Shown piece by piece: positions 45,721 through 56,737 of a stretch of 64,000 bases of DNA. The translations under genes and the position numbers were made by a program. Below the pieces are notes generated by a model, which saw nothing but the letters and a program-made list of their open reading frames with translations, searched no databases and was not told where the DNA came from. Positions within the stretch are counted from its first letter, which is position 1, and each line of letters starts with the position of its first letter. Where the stretch lies: assembly GCA_017591395.1 (NCBI GenBank), contig WEDG01000997.1:1-64000 (forward strand), written 5' to 3'. Origin of the DNA: Schistocephalus solidus (lineage: Eukaryota; Platyhelminthes; Cestoda; Diphyllobothriidea; Diphyllobothriidae).

Positions 45721-45760
45721 ACAGCCCCCCCTCTAAGAAGCAGCACTGTCCTCAGTGCTG
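45721..45760 (-). promoter_or_regulatory. Polypurine tract with adjacent hairpin
   Basis: On the minus strand CAGCACTG-AGGA-CAGTGCTG (45760-45741) is a perfect 8-bp stem with a 4-nt loop. It is followed by a purine run AGAGGGGGGG and then TGTGTAACGG, the expected start of the LTR. The purine run would prime plus-strand synthesis. Confidence 0.65.
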
Positions 45761-45866
45761 GGGGGGATCGCACGATGTGGGTATAGTCACTTCTATGGCT
45801 ACTGGGGGTACCTGGTCTGCGGTAGGGAATCAGCCGTGCGGTCGGGGAGGCGGCCGCGGTAAGGTT

Positions 45867-46715
45867 TCAGCTTAGAAAAATGGGCCGTGAAGGGGGTGAT
45901 TCGGCGCGGATGGCGTTGCGTAGGAGGAAGCTGGTTGGGGCTAGTACGTCGAGCACAGCAAATGGTCCACACCAAGGGTGGTGGAGTTTCGCCGAGGTAC
46001 CGCGGGGTGGTATGGGGTATTGATGCATTACGAGGTCACCGATTTGGAATCCAGTGCCGGCGATATGTCGGTCGAAGTGCCGTTTTTCGTGGATGGAGGC
46101 GTTTCCTAGGGTTATGCGTGCGGCATTGTGCGCAGACCGTATCACCTCGCGGAGTTTTGTGGCGAAAGTTTGGGGTGTGGTTTGCTCTGGTGCCGGCAAG
46201 GGGTAGCGGAGGTCTACTGGTAGGCGAAGGTCGCGGCCTGTCCATAAGTAATGGGGTGTGAATCCGGTGGAGGAGTGGGTCGTTCCGCGGTAAGCCAGGA
46301 GGCAAAAGGGTAGGTGGACGTCCCAGTCGTGTTGGTGTCCGTCGTTGGTAAACGCGAGTAGGATGTTGTGGATTGTGCGGTTGGTTCGTTCTACCAGACC
46401 ATTGCCTTCAGGGTGATAGGGGATTGTGTTGGTTTTCCGTACGTCTAACAGACCACAGACTTCCTGCATCAGTTGAGACTCGAAATTACTACCGCAGTCT
46501 GAATGAAACGATAGGGGTGAACCCCAGCGACTGATCCATGTACGGTTGATGGCGTTTGCTACGGATGCGGCGTCTTGGCGGAGTAGGGGTATGGCCTCTG
46601 TCCACTTCGTAAAATAGTCAATCATTACGAGGATGAATTCGTGTCCGCGGACTGAGATCGGCAGAGGTCCGATTATATCTAGGCCGACGCGTTCCCCGGG
46701 GAAACCGAGGGTCAT
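45867..46715 (-). pseudogene. Gypsy integrase core
   Basis: This frame of 282 residues would insert the element DNA into the genome. The catalytic triad is visible: Asp in GLDIIGPLP, Asp in FHSDCGSNFES and Glu in GNGLVERTNRTI. Supporting family features are DYFTKWTEAIPL, PYHPEGNG and a C-terminal GPF-type module (HHPWCGPFAVLDVL). The frame is intact, but it is separated by frameshifts from the zinc-binding region upstream (46842-47333). Confidence 0.85.
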
Positions 46716-46841
46716 GGGTTGTAGGGGTGCGCGGGGGATGGGGTGGGTGATTTAAAGGAAGCGCATGTTGGACACGATTGGCAAAAAAGGTGCGTTGCCG
46801 ACCGTAATTGTGGCCACCAAAAACGGTTACGGGTGGCTTGT

Positions 46842-47978
46842 TCAGTGCGTCGTTGGCCACAATGCCCCCAACTGATTGTGGATATCATTGAGCACAGTCT
46901 CGATTAGACATCCAGGAACGACGGGGCGTAGATGGTGAGAGGATGGGTCGCGGAGGAACATGATGTCGTTTTGCATTGTTAGGTACGGCCATTGGTGGAG
47001 TAGTAGTCGTGCCCTTAGACTTGTGCCTTTCATGTCTCGTTCGGTCGGTTTGGGTAGTCCTTCGGTTAGATGGCGATACATAATAGCAGTGTCCGGATCA
47101 CTGCTCTGATTTATCGACCAAGTGTGCCTTGTGGGTTCCGAGGCTGTGATTGCGTTAATGCTCGCGGGTGTTTCGTCTGTTGTAGGGTCGTCGCTTGGCG
47201 GTAACCGCGACAGCGCATCTGCATTGCCGTGCTTTTTGCCCCTGGACGATACTGGCAGTGAAAGTCGAAGTCCTGCAGGAATTCTTGCCAGCGTGCAAGT
47301 TGGTCCATGGGGTCCTTGAATGAGCCCAACCACTGTAATGCTCGGTGGTCTGTGCGTAGAATAAAACGTTTACCAATCAGTAAATGTTTAAACTGACGGA
47401 GGAATACTACGATAGCTAACAGTTCTCTGCGGAACGTGCAGTACCGGCGTTCTGTTTTCGTTAGACTTTTACTGGCGAAACAAATAGGGTGTTCGACGTT
47501 TTCTGCATCGGTTTGTGATAGAACTGCGCCGATGGCGTACCCACTGGCGTTGGTGTCTAAAATGAATGGGGGTGCGTCCTTGTCAACATTCGGAAGGGCG
47601 AGCAATGGGGCGAAACACAGAGCAGTTCGTAAATCGTTGAAGGCTTGAGCGCAGTCGTCTGACCACACGAACTCTCTACCTTTTTCGGTGAGTTTGTTGA
47701 GTGGGCTCGCAGTATGGGCGCAGTTGCGTATGAAACGTCTGTAGTACGATACTAGACCCAGGAAACTGCGTAGTTCTGCCGGGATCGTGGGCGTCGGCCA
47801 GGTGCGTACCCGTTGTACGCGGTCGGGTAGGGGGGATATATATCCAGGGGAGATTAGGTGTCCCAGGAAGTTTACTTCAGACACTTCGTCGGGTTGAGTG
47901 TGAGGCCTGCGTCCTGGAGGGCCTCAAGTACCTCTCGCAGGTTGTCATTGTGTTTCTGTGTGGAGCGCCCAAAGACAG
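46842..47978 (-). pseudogene. Gypsy RT thumb, RNase H and integrase zinc region
   Basis: The RT is truncated; it begins inside the block after the YxDD box (VFGRSTQKHNDNL, LTLNPTKC). NFLGHLISPGYISPLP and RSFLGLVSYYRRFI follow (47884 on). RNase H shows FILDTNASGYAIGAVLSQ, an essential Glu in YCTFRRELLAIV and RTDHRALQWL. The zinc-binding region follows in another frame (PVVPGCLIETVLNDIHNQLG). At least three frame changes are present. The RT palm catalytic residues are absent. Confidence 0.75.
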
Positions 47979-48050
47979 GGTCCAGCAGCCATTCATTTAA
48001 GTGTCTTAAAGCAGCCTGGCTGGCAATCGGCTGTGCGACTGGATTTCCGA
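47979..48050 (-). repeat. DUF4806-like fragment fused to truncated gypsy RT
   Basis: GGAAATCCAGTCGCACAGCC (48048-48029) and ATGAATGGCTGCTGGACCC match the DUF4806-like exon at 48340-48398 on the opposite strand, apart from a 15-nt insertion. The reading GNPVAQPIAS...HLNEWLLDP passes directly in frame into gypsy VFGRSTQ. It marks the truncation point of the LTR element. Confidence 0.6.
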
Positions 48051-48193
48051 GCCTAGACTTCTTCACAAGCATCACCGGGGTCCAGTTCCTAGAAATTGTG
48101 AGCCCTGTGATCAATACAAATGCATCCAAACTGCACAGGTTAGAGTAGATAATTCCTTAGCCAACGGATGCATTGCTCTAGGGGATAAAATAG

Positions 48194-48660
48194 TATGCGT
48201 TAAAACGTCTAAACATTCTTGCGAAACGGCTGCTACAATCGCAGGCCACGCAACGTCGAATTTTATCAAAACTGCGAACGTTGGAGCTTACTCAACCGAC
48301 AACAAGTACAGCTCCCATTCAGCAGGGTATTGAGATGCACGGAAATCCAGTCGCACAGCCAATTGCCAGACATTTAAATGAACAGCTGCTGGACCCAAAT
48401 TTCCGCAGGGAACTGGTTAGTACCCATAAATTATTTACATATTAAATTAGGAGTCCTATTTACTCTGCCTTGGGGGCCGAAATACGGATGACTTCGTTAA
48501 GCGCATTTTTTATGCGATTTTCGATGATGCTATCGCCTTGGAACAGATTTTCCAAGGACGGAAAGGAAAAGAAGCTTTATTAGGATCAAAATTTACGAAC
48601 TTATTACAGGTGGGTTATAAAATCTCTTGTAAATTTCACAATTTAGAGCTGTACGCGTAC
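48194..48660 (+). pseudogene. DUF4806-like gene with short introns, right copy
   Basis: Exon 48194-48415 encodes ALKRLNILAKRLLQSQ, a helix ILSKLRTLELT and GNPVAQPIARHLNEQLLD. A 35-nt GT-AG intron (48416-48450) keeps phase 0 into LCLGGRNTDDFVKRIFYAIF, FQGRKGKEALLGSKFTNLL (48451-48609). A second 37-nt GT-AG intron may follow (48610-48646). LGG...FVKR and FxGRKGKxA are the recognisable DUF4806 features. The N-terminus is lost and the third exon runs into the opposite-strand transposase. It is more intact than the left copy. Confidence 0.6.
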
Positions 48661-49518
48661 AAATATACAAATACAAAAAATATCAAATATATGAACATCT
48701 ATCTCACTCAACCTTCTGGCAACTTGCTGTAGAGGTTGGGATGGCTTACGCAGCATTTTCCTTAATTTAACTAGGTAGTTTTCAAACGGAAATGACGAAA
48801 ATGAATCTAGAGGTCCATGTCGCTGAACATCGTCGGCAATGTGCATTATGCTGTGCACATTATACACCATCTTTTCCTTACCATATAAAACTTAGAATTT
48901 CTGCACAAAAAGTCTTAGTAATTGTATAGCAAAACCAATGTTATCTACGTAAAGGTTTCGACAAGATAAATATCGAATAGTAGTAAACAGTAATAAAAAA
49001 AATTTTCCAGTGACTTTTCGGTAAGATGTCCTTCAGAATTACTATTCCAAGGTAGAGGAAAAACTGCCTAAATTCTGTGCCCTTCCAAGAATCATATTCC
49101 TGTAAGTTCCTGCCACGCTGTGAAAATTCAGCTGGTAGGTATACATTAAGCGACGAAAGGCGACGACTTACCTCTTCCACTGAAGAGGTGGACAGCACAG
49201 GAGGGTACACTAAACCGCTCGTTTTAGACCTTCGATTCCTAACCCACATACAAATTAACTTCTTCACTACACCTAGATATACTAGGTGAAGTGGATCTAA
49301 GGGAAAATTAGATATGACACCTAACTTACAGACAGCGAATGGTGAAACTCCTGCCCTGTGTTCGCCGTCCAAGGGCAGATTGGGCTTTCCTCGTCATGTT
49401 TAACTCGTTTGCGCTTTAATCTATATCTATTAAGTTCCTCATTAACTTCGCGGTATATTTCCGCGACATCGCGGGCAACATGCCTTCTAATGGTCCTTTT
49501 ACTGGGCTGCCTAAACAT
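48643..49518 (-). pseudogene. DUF4218-like transposase, right copy
   Basis: It has the same N-terminus as the left copy (MFRQPSKRTIRRHVARDVAE, 49518-49321). Then 49372-48941 is open: FPLDPLHLVYLGVVKKLI, SVEEVSRRLSSLNVYLPAEF, YDSWKGTEFRQFFLYLG. After a frame change, YNVHSIMHIADDVQRHGPLD, FPFENYLVKLRKMLRKP and QPLQQVARRLSEI follow (48870-48643). It lacks the stop after DDVQ present in the left copy. Two frame changes remain. A DDE catalytic set cannot be assigned by eye. Confidence 0.7.
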
Positions 49519-49788
49519 TTAGATGGTTAATAAACAAAATAAATTTATATAGAAAACAGATAAGCAATGTAAATGAGAAATAGGGTTAGACAGAAGAGCA
49601 GGCTGAATTACGGTCATTCACGCAAGCCACGGCAAATAAAAGTGTGATGACCGCTTCCCGCGCCCACTCTGGACACTATCATGCCAACCAATCACAGCAC
49701 GGAGTCTTAATATAGATTAACCAATGAGCAGAGGCTATGTCCTATCTCGGAATGTCGAGATTCCAGTATATCAGGGCTATATCAACAT
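48728..49788 (-). repeat. Large inverted-repeat arm, right
   Basis: Reverse complement of 43498-44526. The outer end at 49788 reads CAGTATATCAGG. The pair may be the terminal and coding part of one DNA transposon present twice in opposite orientation. Confidence 0.85.
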
Positions 49789-50490
49789 GCTATTAGGGCG
49801 TTAGGTAGAATGGCGGTGGCCGTCTTAACCTTTATGATTTGGAGGCCGCATTTATAAGGCGCCTCGACGCTGCGGCCAAGAGGGTTTAAAGGCACGTCCC
49901 TGAATTACCCTTTAATGGTTAGTTGATTTGCTATCATATTGCATAACTGTCTATTTTTAGAATGCCACCCAGGACTAGCCACCACTCAAAAACCCCATCT
50001 TGACAACCCGCCTAACCCCTGATTGAACGTATTCCACAACCCCGTATTGTTTATATTTAGTAGACTAATATCCATTATTGTACATATATTATTATGGACG
50101 TTTCATAATACACATTTTTTAAAGTTCTCATCAACTATGTGTTTACATTTTTTACAAAAGGTTGGGAAACGGTAAAATGCGACTGCAGTGGCATATACGC
50201 GAGCTAAATAAGATGGGAAGTAACGGTTACGTAGTTGGTGGTCACGGTAACGAAATAATAATGGGCGTTCCGTATGTATTCGTTTTAAATGGGGCGCAGT
50301 GTAGGAATTATCCGAACCTCTTTCACCTATTTCGCCAAATCTCGACATGTCGATATTAGTCATATATCGACAAAGAGGGCAAAGTCGACATATGTATATC
50401 GACATGTCGATATCCGGGCGATATACGACTGGTATCGATTAATATCTGTTTTTTTATAAATCGTTATTTATAAAAAAATTTTGGAAGTGG
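49789..50490. other. Unassigned, with a palindrome cluster
   Basis: A short open stretch near 49812-49890 (GRLNLYDLEAAFIRRLDAAA) is not recognised. Between 50340 and 50413 several copies of a TCGACATGTCGA-type palindrome occur. Otherwise nothing is visible. Confidence 0.4.
50340..50413. repeat. Cluster of ATCGACATGTCGAT palindromes
   Basis: TCTCGACATGTCGATATT near 50340, ATATCGAC at about 50363, GTCGACATATG at about 50384 and the perfect 18-bp palindrome ATATCGACATGTCGATAT at 50396-50413. It may be the folded end of a small inverted-repeat element. Confidence 0.6.
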
Positions 50491-51575
50491 TTAATTAATT
50501 TTGAAATTATTATGGCTTGGATGGTAATTACCAACTGCGCCAGAACGATTGGTATAAGGAACGTCATTAACAAACGGCTGGGAGGGATATCTAAAAGGTG
50601 TAGAAATAAAACTTCCCGGTATCGAACCACCATAGGGGTTAAGACCGGAAGTTAGATGGAATATAGAGGCTAGTGGGAATGCACAAGCAGCTATAATAAT
50701 TAAGTGCTGGAAAGTCGGGTCTTGTATATCGGTTAACATGTTTAGGGTTATTTGCCTGTTGGAGAAGTTTTGGAGAAGGCAGTATGCGATTACTGAGACC
50801 TGCGCTATCTTGCTTTTCGGTCTGGGTTAGATTTACGTCCTTCGGAAAACCTGCCTTAGGTGATATAATTGAGGGTATAAGATGACCTGTGGGGTGATGG
50901 GACGAGCTAGTTTGTGGAGGGTTAAATAAGTTGTCTTTAAATTCAGATGATTGCGGATTTTGTATTTGAAGAACATTAATTATGCGATGTGCCTTGGGAA
51001 ATTTCACGGAGAGGCCTGGAGAACTGCGTTTAAGAGGGACGCTGTCAGTCTAAGTGCTTTAGACGGGTACGACGGTATAAATGCTTTAGACGGGGTTGCG
51101 GACATTACAGGTGGGCTGAAAGCACCGGAAATTGCAGTATTCGGCCGCGGGGGGAAACGAAGTAGAAGGTTGAGTGGAGAGGCTGGCCGAACTGGACATC
51201 TGAGGAGATGAATTAACCGGTGCATTGACGTTAGTGGAAATACGACCAGACTTATGAATAGTAGGTTGAGAAATTGATGATAGGAAGGACCCATTTCTTC
51301 GCTCCATTGGTGTAAGATCTCGACAAAGGAAACATGTTGTCACTTCCAAATAGCGAGAAGTGCGACCTCGTTGAGCAAAGATTGAGTCCACCTCAACTGG
51401 TGACAACAATTTATCTAGTATAGGAGGATTCTTGCTACGCGAAGAGAGGCGTTTTGCTTCCACTATTTTGTAGTTGAAACCACCCGAGTAAAAAAAGCCC
51501 ATAGCAACGTCAACTGAGCGTCTCTGTATGGGAGCATTTTTTAGGAGAAAATTATGAAAACGTTTCTGTCTGTCT
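50491..51575 (-). pseudogene. C/D-type LINE ORF1 fragment (copy E)
   Basis: In sense order 51502-51086 shows KIVEAKRLSSRSKNPPIL, VEVDSIFAQRGRTSRYLE and FLCRDLTPMERR, nearly the family D sequence. Ser/Pro-rich segments follow in other frames (51294-51004, 51007-50639) and 50739-50491 ends the copy. No endonuclease or RT follows. It is cut at about 51575 by a Penelope-like element. Confidence 0.6.
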
Positions 51576-51576
51576 G

Positions 51577-52130
51577 CGTCCGGGTGCTATATAGACGTGT
51601 TGCGACCCACCACAGTGAACAAGAAAACAAGGTTGCCGAATTACAATACCCAAGACGGGTACCCAGATCAAACGTCTACCTACGCAACTTTATTGACAGT
51701 TGTATGTGCAAAGCAAGGCGGCAGACCGAACAAAAGTAGCCCCAACTTTTGGCGGGTGCTACCATCAGAAAGTCTCGGAAGCCGTTGGCCGCCTTCTCAC
51801 AATACTTGGATTCGAAGTTGCATACCAACCAGAAGCAACTATCAGGCGACAAGTAATTGGGCCGAAAGGCCCGTTGCCATGGTAGGAAGCGACGGAGTTG
51901 TTTACCGAATCTGGTGCAGTTGTGGAGAAGGCAACCACGTCGGAGAAACTGGAAGGCCACTCCTCACACGGATGATCTGACATGTAGCAGCAGTGACGAA
52001 GAGCGCTAACTCTCACGTCGCGGATCACGGGACGGGACCCGGCCACACCTTGAGTTTGACGAGACCAAAATTCTCGCAAGAGCTAACAACCGTGTGAGCA
52101 GTTCCCTAGCCTTAAGTTGATTACTAAGTG
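51577..52130 (+). pseudogene. Penelope-like element: RT end and GIY-YIG endonuclease
   Basis: VRVLYRRVATHHSEQENKVA and an ELQYPRR block represent the end of the RT region. After a frame change, VAYQPEATIRR leads to GVVYRIWCSCGEGNHVGETG, the GIY-YIG nuclease start with a CxC element and the catalytic Arg in GRPLLTRM. VADHGTGPGHT and FDETKILAR follow. A TGA lies directly after LLTRMI and frameshifts flank it. This nuclease would nick DNA to prime insertion. The 3' end beyond 52130 is not defined. Confidence 0.7.
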
Positions 52131-55100
52131 CACTGATCTCGCGGCTTCATATTAGGTGCTAAGACTTTGTCTAGGAAGAGTAATTATCCAGGTGGAGCGG
52201 ACGCAGACGGCCAAAGGTTCAATTACAGCAATCGAAATTGCCAAGTCATCATCACACCAATAATCTCGAAAGTTGAGGACATTTCGACAGTTAACCATGT
52301 ATTTTATTAGGCACGTGGCTGCATGGCAACTACGTCCCTGCACCCCTGACCCTCTCATAACCCTTATCTGCTACGGTCTTTGATGATGGATTCCAGCGAA
52401 AATCAGAAGCGTCAGGCAAATAAACGCGATTTTACAGCGATCGAGTCTTCTGAACTGCTTCCTGGAACTCGCCGGTTCACTTCTATCAACAATTACTGAA
52501 TTTGTTCCGCAAAACTCCGCTCTCATGCTCCTGCCGCTTCCCCTCACATTATTGAGTAGGTTTGCTTCATTCTTTGCGTCAGACTGCAGTACTGTGCGCG
52601 GGCTTCAAACACTTTCGGTGAGGATCTCAAGGCATCAACTTCACGCTTCCAGGCCCTCCTGCTTAAGCAGAACATGCAAGAATGAACTGACTGTCGGGCA
52701 GCAGTCTCGCCCAGCACTACGTATGTATTCATTAGACATGAGCACTCTTAGAAATACAATGATGCTGAGCGTTCCAGTCGATTCGAAAACCCTGTTTCTG
52801 CGATCCAATCCTGCAGTAAGCCTCCGCAAATGGTTCAGGTAGAAGTGGCTCGGCTTTTATTGACTGTCCAGGTTTCTGCGTCAGCCCCAAATGGTACATT
52901 GTAACCGGACAAGACCAGCAAGTAAAAGGACAGCGCAAGTCTCTGTGCTTGTCAGGTCCTATCTCATTAAAGCTTAATAGAAATTCTGAAATATTTTTTT
53001 CGCTTCGAAAAGATTACTTATCATGCAATATAAGCCTACGATATTTCAGTCACGTCAGGATGCCGGCTTTTGAGCAAACTATATTGAAAAACTGCACTCT
53101 ATAATAACGACTGCTTACTGAATTTTCCCCATTAATTTTCGGTGCCATTATAAATTCATACACATTTTTTAGAAAGCACGCATGTAGTCATTTGGTAGCT
53201 AATTATGTCTTCTTCGAGCTTGACAGAAGACAGGGTATATTTCCGTCTTAAAAAGGTTGATAACTATAAAATTTTTAAGACCATGATATTTCCACTCATA
53301 ATGCGTCGTAGCTGTCCACTGATTAGTATTGTTTGTAATGTACACACGTTCCAGATCCACTGCCAAGATTTATGAACACTATATGACGTATTTTTTTAGT
53401 AGAATATATAAATATATGATTTCCCTTACACAAAAAAATATGTAGCTTGTTAGTTTGGAAACCCTAAATGTAAGTGTCGGGTTTAAAATTATTTGGACAT
53501 TGAAAAGTTTTCTAAAAGCGAAAGATCTCCTTTCTGTTAGTGAAAGGTGAAGGCGTAATTTGTTACAAAATGAGAACAAAAAAGAATATTTTCATGCATG
53601 CTCTCTGCACAATACATCCGACTTTATAAGGGTATCGGACAAGAACATAATGTGATCCAACTCGGAGAACAAAAGATAAGGTTGGCAAATAATAAGGGAC
53701 CGGTGATAATATGGAGTGTATGGGTGAAGCTAAACGAAAGAAAGGAGAGTGCCGACCCTTTCCATTGTATTCGTTTGAGTTAGCATCCGCTGCCGGGTTA
53801 GTAGGGTCACACGATTATTTGTTGCTCCGACAAGTGTGCGGATTGCAAAGTCCGGTGGCTTTACCTCACGCCCACCATTATGCACGATATCATGCCTAGT
53901 TAACCTGACCCACTTTTATACGGACCCTTAAAGGGAGTAAGAATGAGGCCCGCTATGCTCAATCTCCCATTATCAAAGTAAAACTGACATATTTTGAAAC
54001 AACTGCGGCGTCCTATTAGGCGCTGCTCGGAGAGTTGTCATCTGACCCGATATTTCTGTCCTTCTGCTGCCAAAGAAATATTATGAACCTGCTAACCCGG
54101 CAACGAATGCGAAGTGGATAGTTAGGAGTACGTTGGCAGGTAGTACAGTCGTATATTACATGCTGACCTACCTTTTGTTCACCGAGTTGGGTCGCATATA
54201 ACATTCTTGCTGGGCATCGAAAATCAATGGGAAAATGCATGCTAATAAGGTAGCTATGGTTTATATTGTAATGTTTCCAGGTGCTCTGAAAGAAGCTCGC
54301 TCAAAAGCCGGCATCTTTACGTGAGTGAAATATCTCTCGAGTATGCTGCACGATAACCAATACGACGCACAATATAATCCTTTCGAAGAAAAAACACATC
54401 TCAGTCAGCATTTTATGAGATAGCACATATAGCGTCTGATGTTGGAAACCTTTTATTTCAATTTTTATGTTTTTCGATCGATTTTTTCGCACCATATACC
54501 CGAGCGCTCTGGCGCCGTAACCGGTAAACAGTTTATATGACAAGTACCCGTAAAGAAGACGCCTACCGGATCATACGCTCCTCAAACAAGCAATAAAACT
54601 GCATGAAGCTCCGCCAAATGTTGTCGTTTGCTTCGGAAAACAAACAAAAATGACAGAAAAGGACCTCTTAACACTGTGCGCACAGCAGTTCGTAAAGTCT
54701 TCAGCTTAGGATTGACAGTGTTGTGAAGCTGGCGCATTCTGATGTCACACACTCAGAGCAAAAACGACTTTCCGTCCAGCTTCAAGTAGCGGACTTAAGC
54801 GCGTCATTAGAACCTCTAATGTGTTGCTACTTCAACCAGGCCAAATCTTGTGGTGTTCTGCCCCCCACTAGCTTGTAGACCAGATATACTTTCAAGCGTT
54901 ACGAGCATTGCGTATGCACGCAACGTTACCACTCAGAAGTAACAATAAAATACCGTCCAGGCACACACACAGTCTGTCAATCAACTTATCACCCCGACCT
55001 CTGAGGCCATACATATGTACCCTTTGAGTCGAAACGGTACGAAACCAATTCTGCACCAAAAGACGTGATCACGTGCTGGCAGATGGGTTATAAATGCTTA

Positions 55101-55686
55101 ACCTGTCTCTACGCATCGAATGTTTACCACCATTCAAAGAACATACAGGTAAATCCCAAACCTTTTTTTAATGTACAGGTTTTATTACTAGCAGTAAATA
55201 CTCAGGTTAACGAGAAACAGATATAAAAGGCGATTGACAGCGCCCAAGCGGTGCTATAATAATAACTGATCTATTTATTTATAAAAAGGAGAAAAATAGA
55301 ATTATGCTGGCACCCTGTAAAATTTTGCCTTCTTTAGGGCAAGTAGCTGCAGGGCCGCAGAATGCGGAACTAGGCAGAAAAGTGCTGTTATGTAAGAGTA
55401 AGATAAATTGATTTTTTAAAGAAACCACGGTGGAGGAAAAAATGTACAAGGGGACTGTGTCAGCTGCATTGCTATTACTAAACACATCTGGTTGTCGTGA
55501 AACCTACCAGTAAAAAGTGGGCAAGAGGTTTTGCAAAAATCACAATTTAAAAAGCCGTTACGCACAACTCCCACAGCGAACGGAGGCGCGATAGGCAATG
55601 TAGAGGAGGAAGAGTGAGCCCAAACATGCTCGCACACGGCGAAAGGCATCGAAAGGCTTCAATTGTGGCCCGGGGTTTGGAGCCCA
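52131..55686. other. Long interval without a recognised gene
   Basis: Frames here are short and show no family motif. A block of about 30 bp (CCAACTCGG(A/T)GAACAAAAG) occurs at 53658 and, inverted, near 54175, hinting at a dispersed repeat. It is downstream of the SLC25 exon and probably contains its 3' UTR in the last few hundred bases. Confidence 0.4.
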
Positions 55687-56028
55687 TTACCTGGATCCTA
55701 GGGTAGGCAAATGCATCAGCTCCATACAGAACTCAAAAGTTAGGTAGCTGATGGTCACTGAGGGCAAAGTCTTAGAGAGACTGGTAAGGAAACCACGATA
55801 GAGGCCCAGCGTGCCATCCGCTCTGTAGATGTCGCGCGCTGTGCCTATGATGGGCATTGGTTTGGAGCAGGTAGAAGCCTGGAAGCGAGTGCGTAGGAGA
55901 TTGGCCGGATACACTACCAGCATTGGTAGGAAGGAGGAGCAGACGATAAGAGCAATAGCGGCCGGGGCGGACAGGTGAGGCATAGGATCTCCAGGGTGGT
56001 AGTTATGGAAGTGTACCATGTAGCTCCG
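55687..56028 (-). CDS. SLC25 mitochondrial carrier, last exon (calcium-binding carrier type)
   Basis: This encodes the third carrier repeat of an inner-membrane transporter. VVYPANLLRTRFQA is the Px[DE]xx[RK] signature region with Asn at the acidic position. GTLGLYRGF matches the second half signature, and SYLTFEFCMELM the last transmembrane helix, followed by a stop. The C-terminus most resembles ATP-Mg/phosphate carriers (SCaMC), by memory of the family. The first Met is internal: an AG acceptor at 56029-56030 (minus strand CTATTTAAG) opens the exon with RSYMVHF. Upstream exons were not found in the window, so an intron longer than about 8 kb, filled with TEs, is likely. Confidence 0.75.
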   Translation of the reverse strand, partial: RSYMVHFHNYHPGDPMPHLSAPAAIALIVCSSFLPMLVVYPANLLRTRFQASTCSKPMPIIGTARDIYRADGTLGLYRGFLTSLSKTLPSVTISYLTFEFCMELMHLPTLGSR

Positions 56029-56737
56029 CTTAAATAGCTAGCAGTGGAGAACGATAAATAGATTTAGAAGCTGGAGCTATGCAAAATGCGCTTTTAGTAT
56101 TCAGTAAATATTTAAGGGTGAAAACGGTGACGCAAATCCAGGAAAACTATGGTCTATGAAGTAACCAGTAACAGAAGAAACTCACTAAGCAACAGTGGTG
56201 ACATTTGCAGAGATACAATTTAAAGAATGGCATTAACAAAGTTCCGGAGTGCATAACTGTGAAGCAATTTGCAGGCAATTTAACATCTCAGTGGAATATT
56301 ATTGTCGAAAATTACAGAAAGTCAAGTGAAAGTGCAAAAAGAAAAATATTGTTTAGAATATACAAAATATAGTTTAATCCGTTCCGGCACCCAGCTCGTC
56401 ATGTGAAACGAATTTCCTCATTTAAAATAATGAAAATAAAATTAATCCCCTAGAACTCCGGAAAAACTTCAATATGCAATTTTATAATTTAATTATAATA
56501 CATGTAATTATTCTAGTTTTTTACCGCTTCAAGTTGTACTTTTCCTTATGAAGAGTCGTTGCTGACATGAGGGAGACGATGGGGAGGAGACGGGTTAAGG
56601 TGTGGAAAGAGGACCTACCTCTGAGTCAGGCGGGCTCTCTTTTTGTGAATTTCACCCCACTGAGACCGGTTTGTGGTTCAATATAACCTGCTTGTCTCTT
56701 CTGCACCTTTTCAAAGAACGAATCTGTTAACTTCGTT
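56029..56737. other. Probable intron of the SLC25 gene, no feature seen
   Basis: AT-rich sequence with no coding motif. It lies between the SLC25 exon and a transposase remnant. Confidence 0.4.

Larger units (their letters stand above)
45430..47978 (-). mobile_element. Gypsy/Ty3-type LTR retrotransposon, 5'-truncated
   Basis: In sense order: RT end, RNase H, integrase zinc-binding region, integrase core, a hairpin, a polypurine tract and the start of a 3' LTR (TGTGTAACGG at about 45723). The gag, protease and most of the RT are missing, so no paired 5' LTR can be compared. The inner LTR edge is not resolved; 45430 is the position before the DUF4806-like ATG. The GC content is visibly higher than in the surrounding LINEs. 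Confidence 0.75.

Noticed and set aside
45430..45723. A paired LTR allowing insertion dating
   Set aside because: Only one LTR start is visible because the element is 5'-truncated; no second LTR was found.
52525..52842. A host gene of 105 residues
   Set aside because: There is no recognisable domain, and overlapping frames of similar length exist on both strands.
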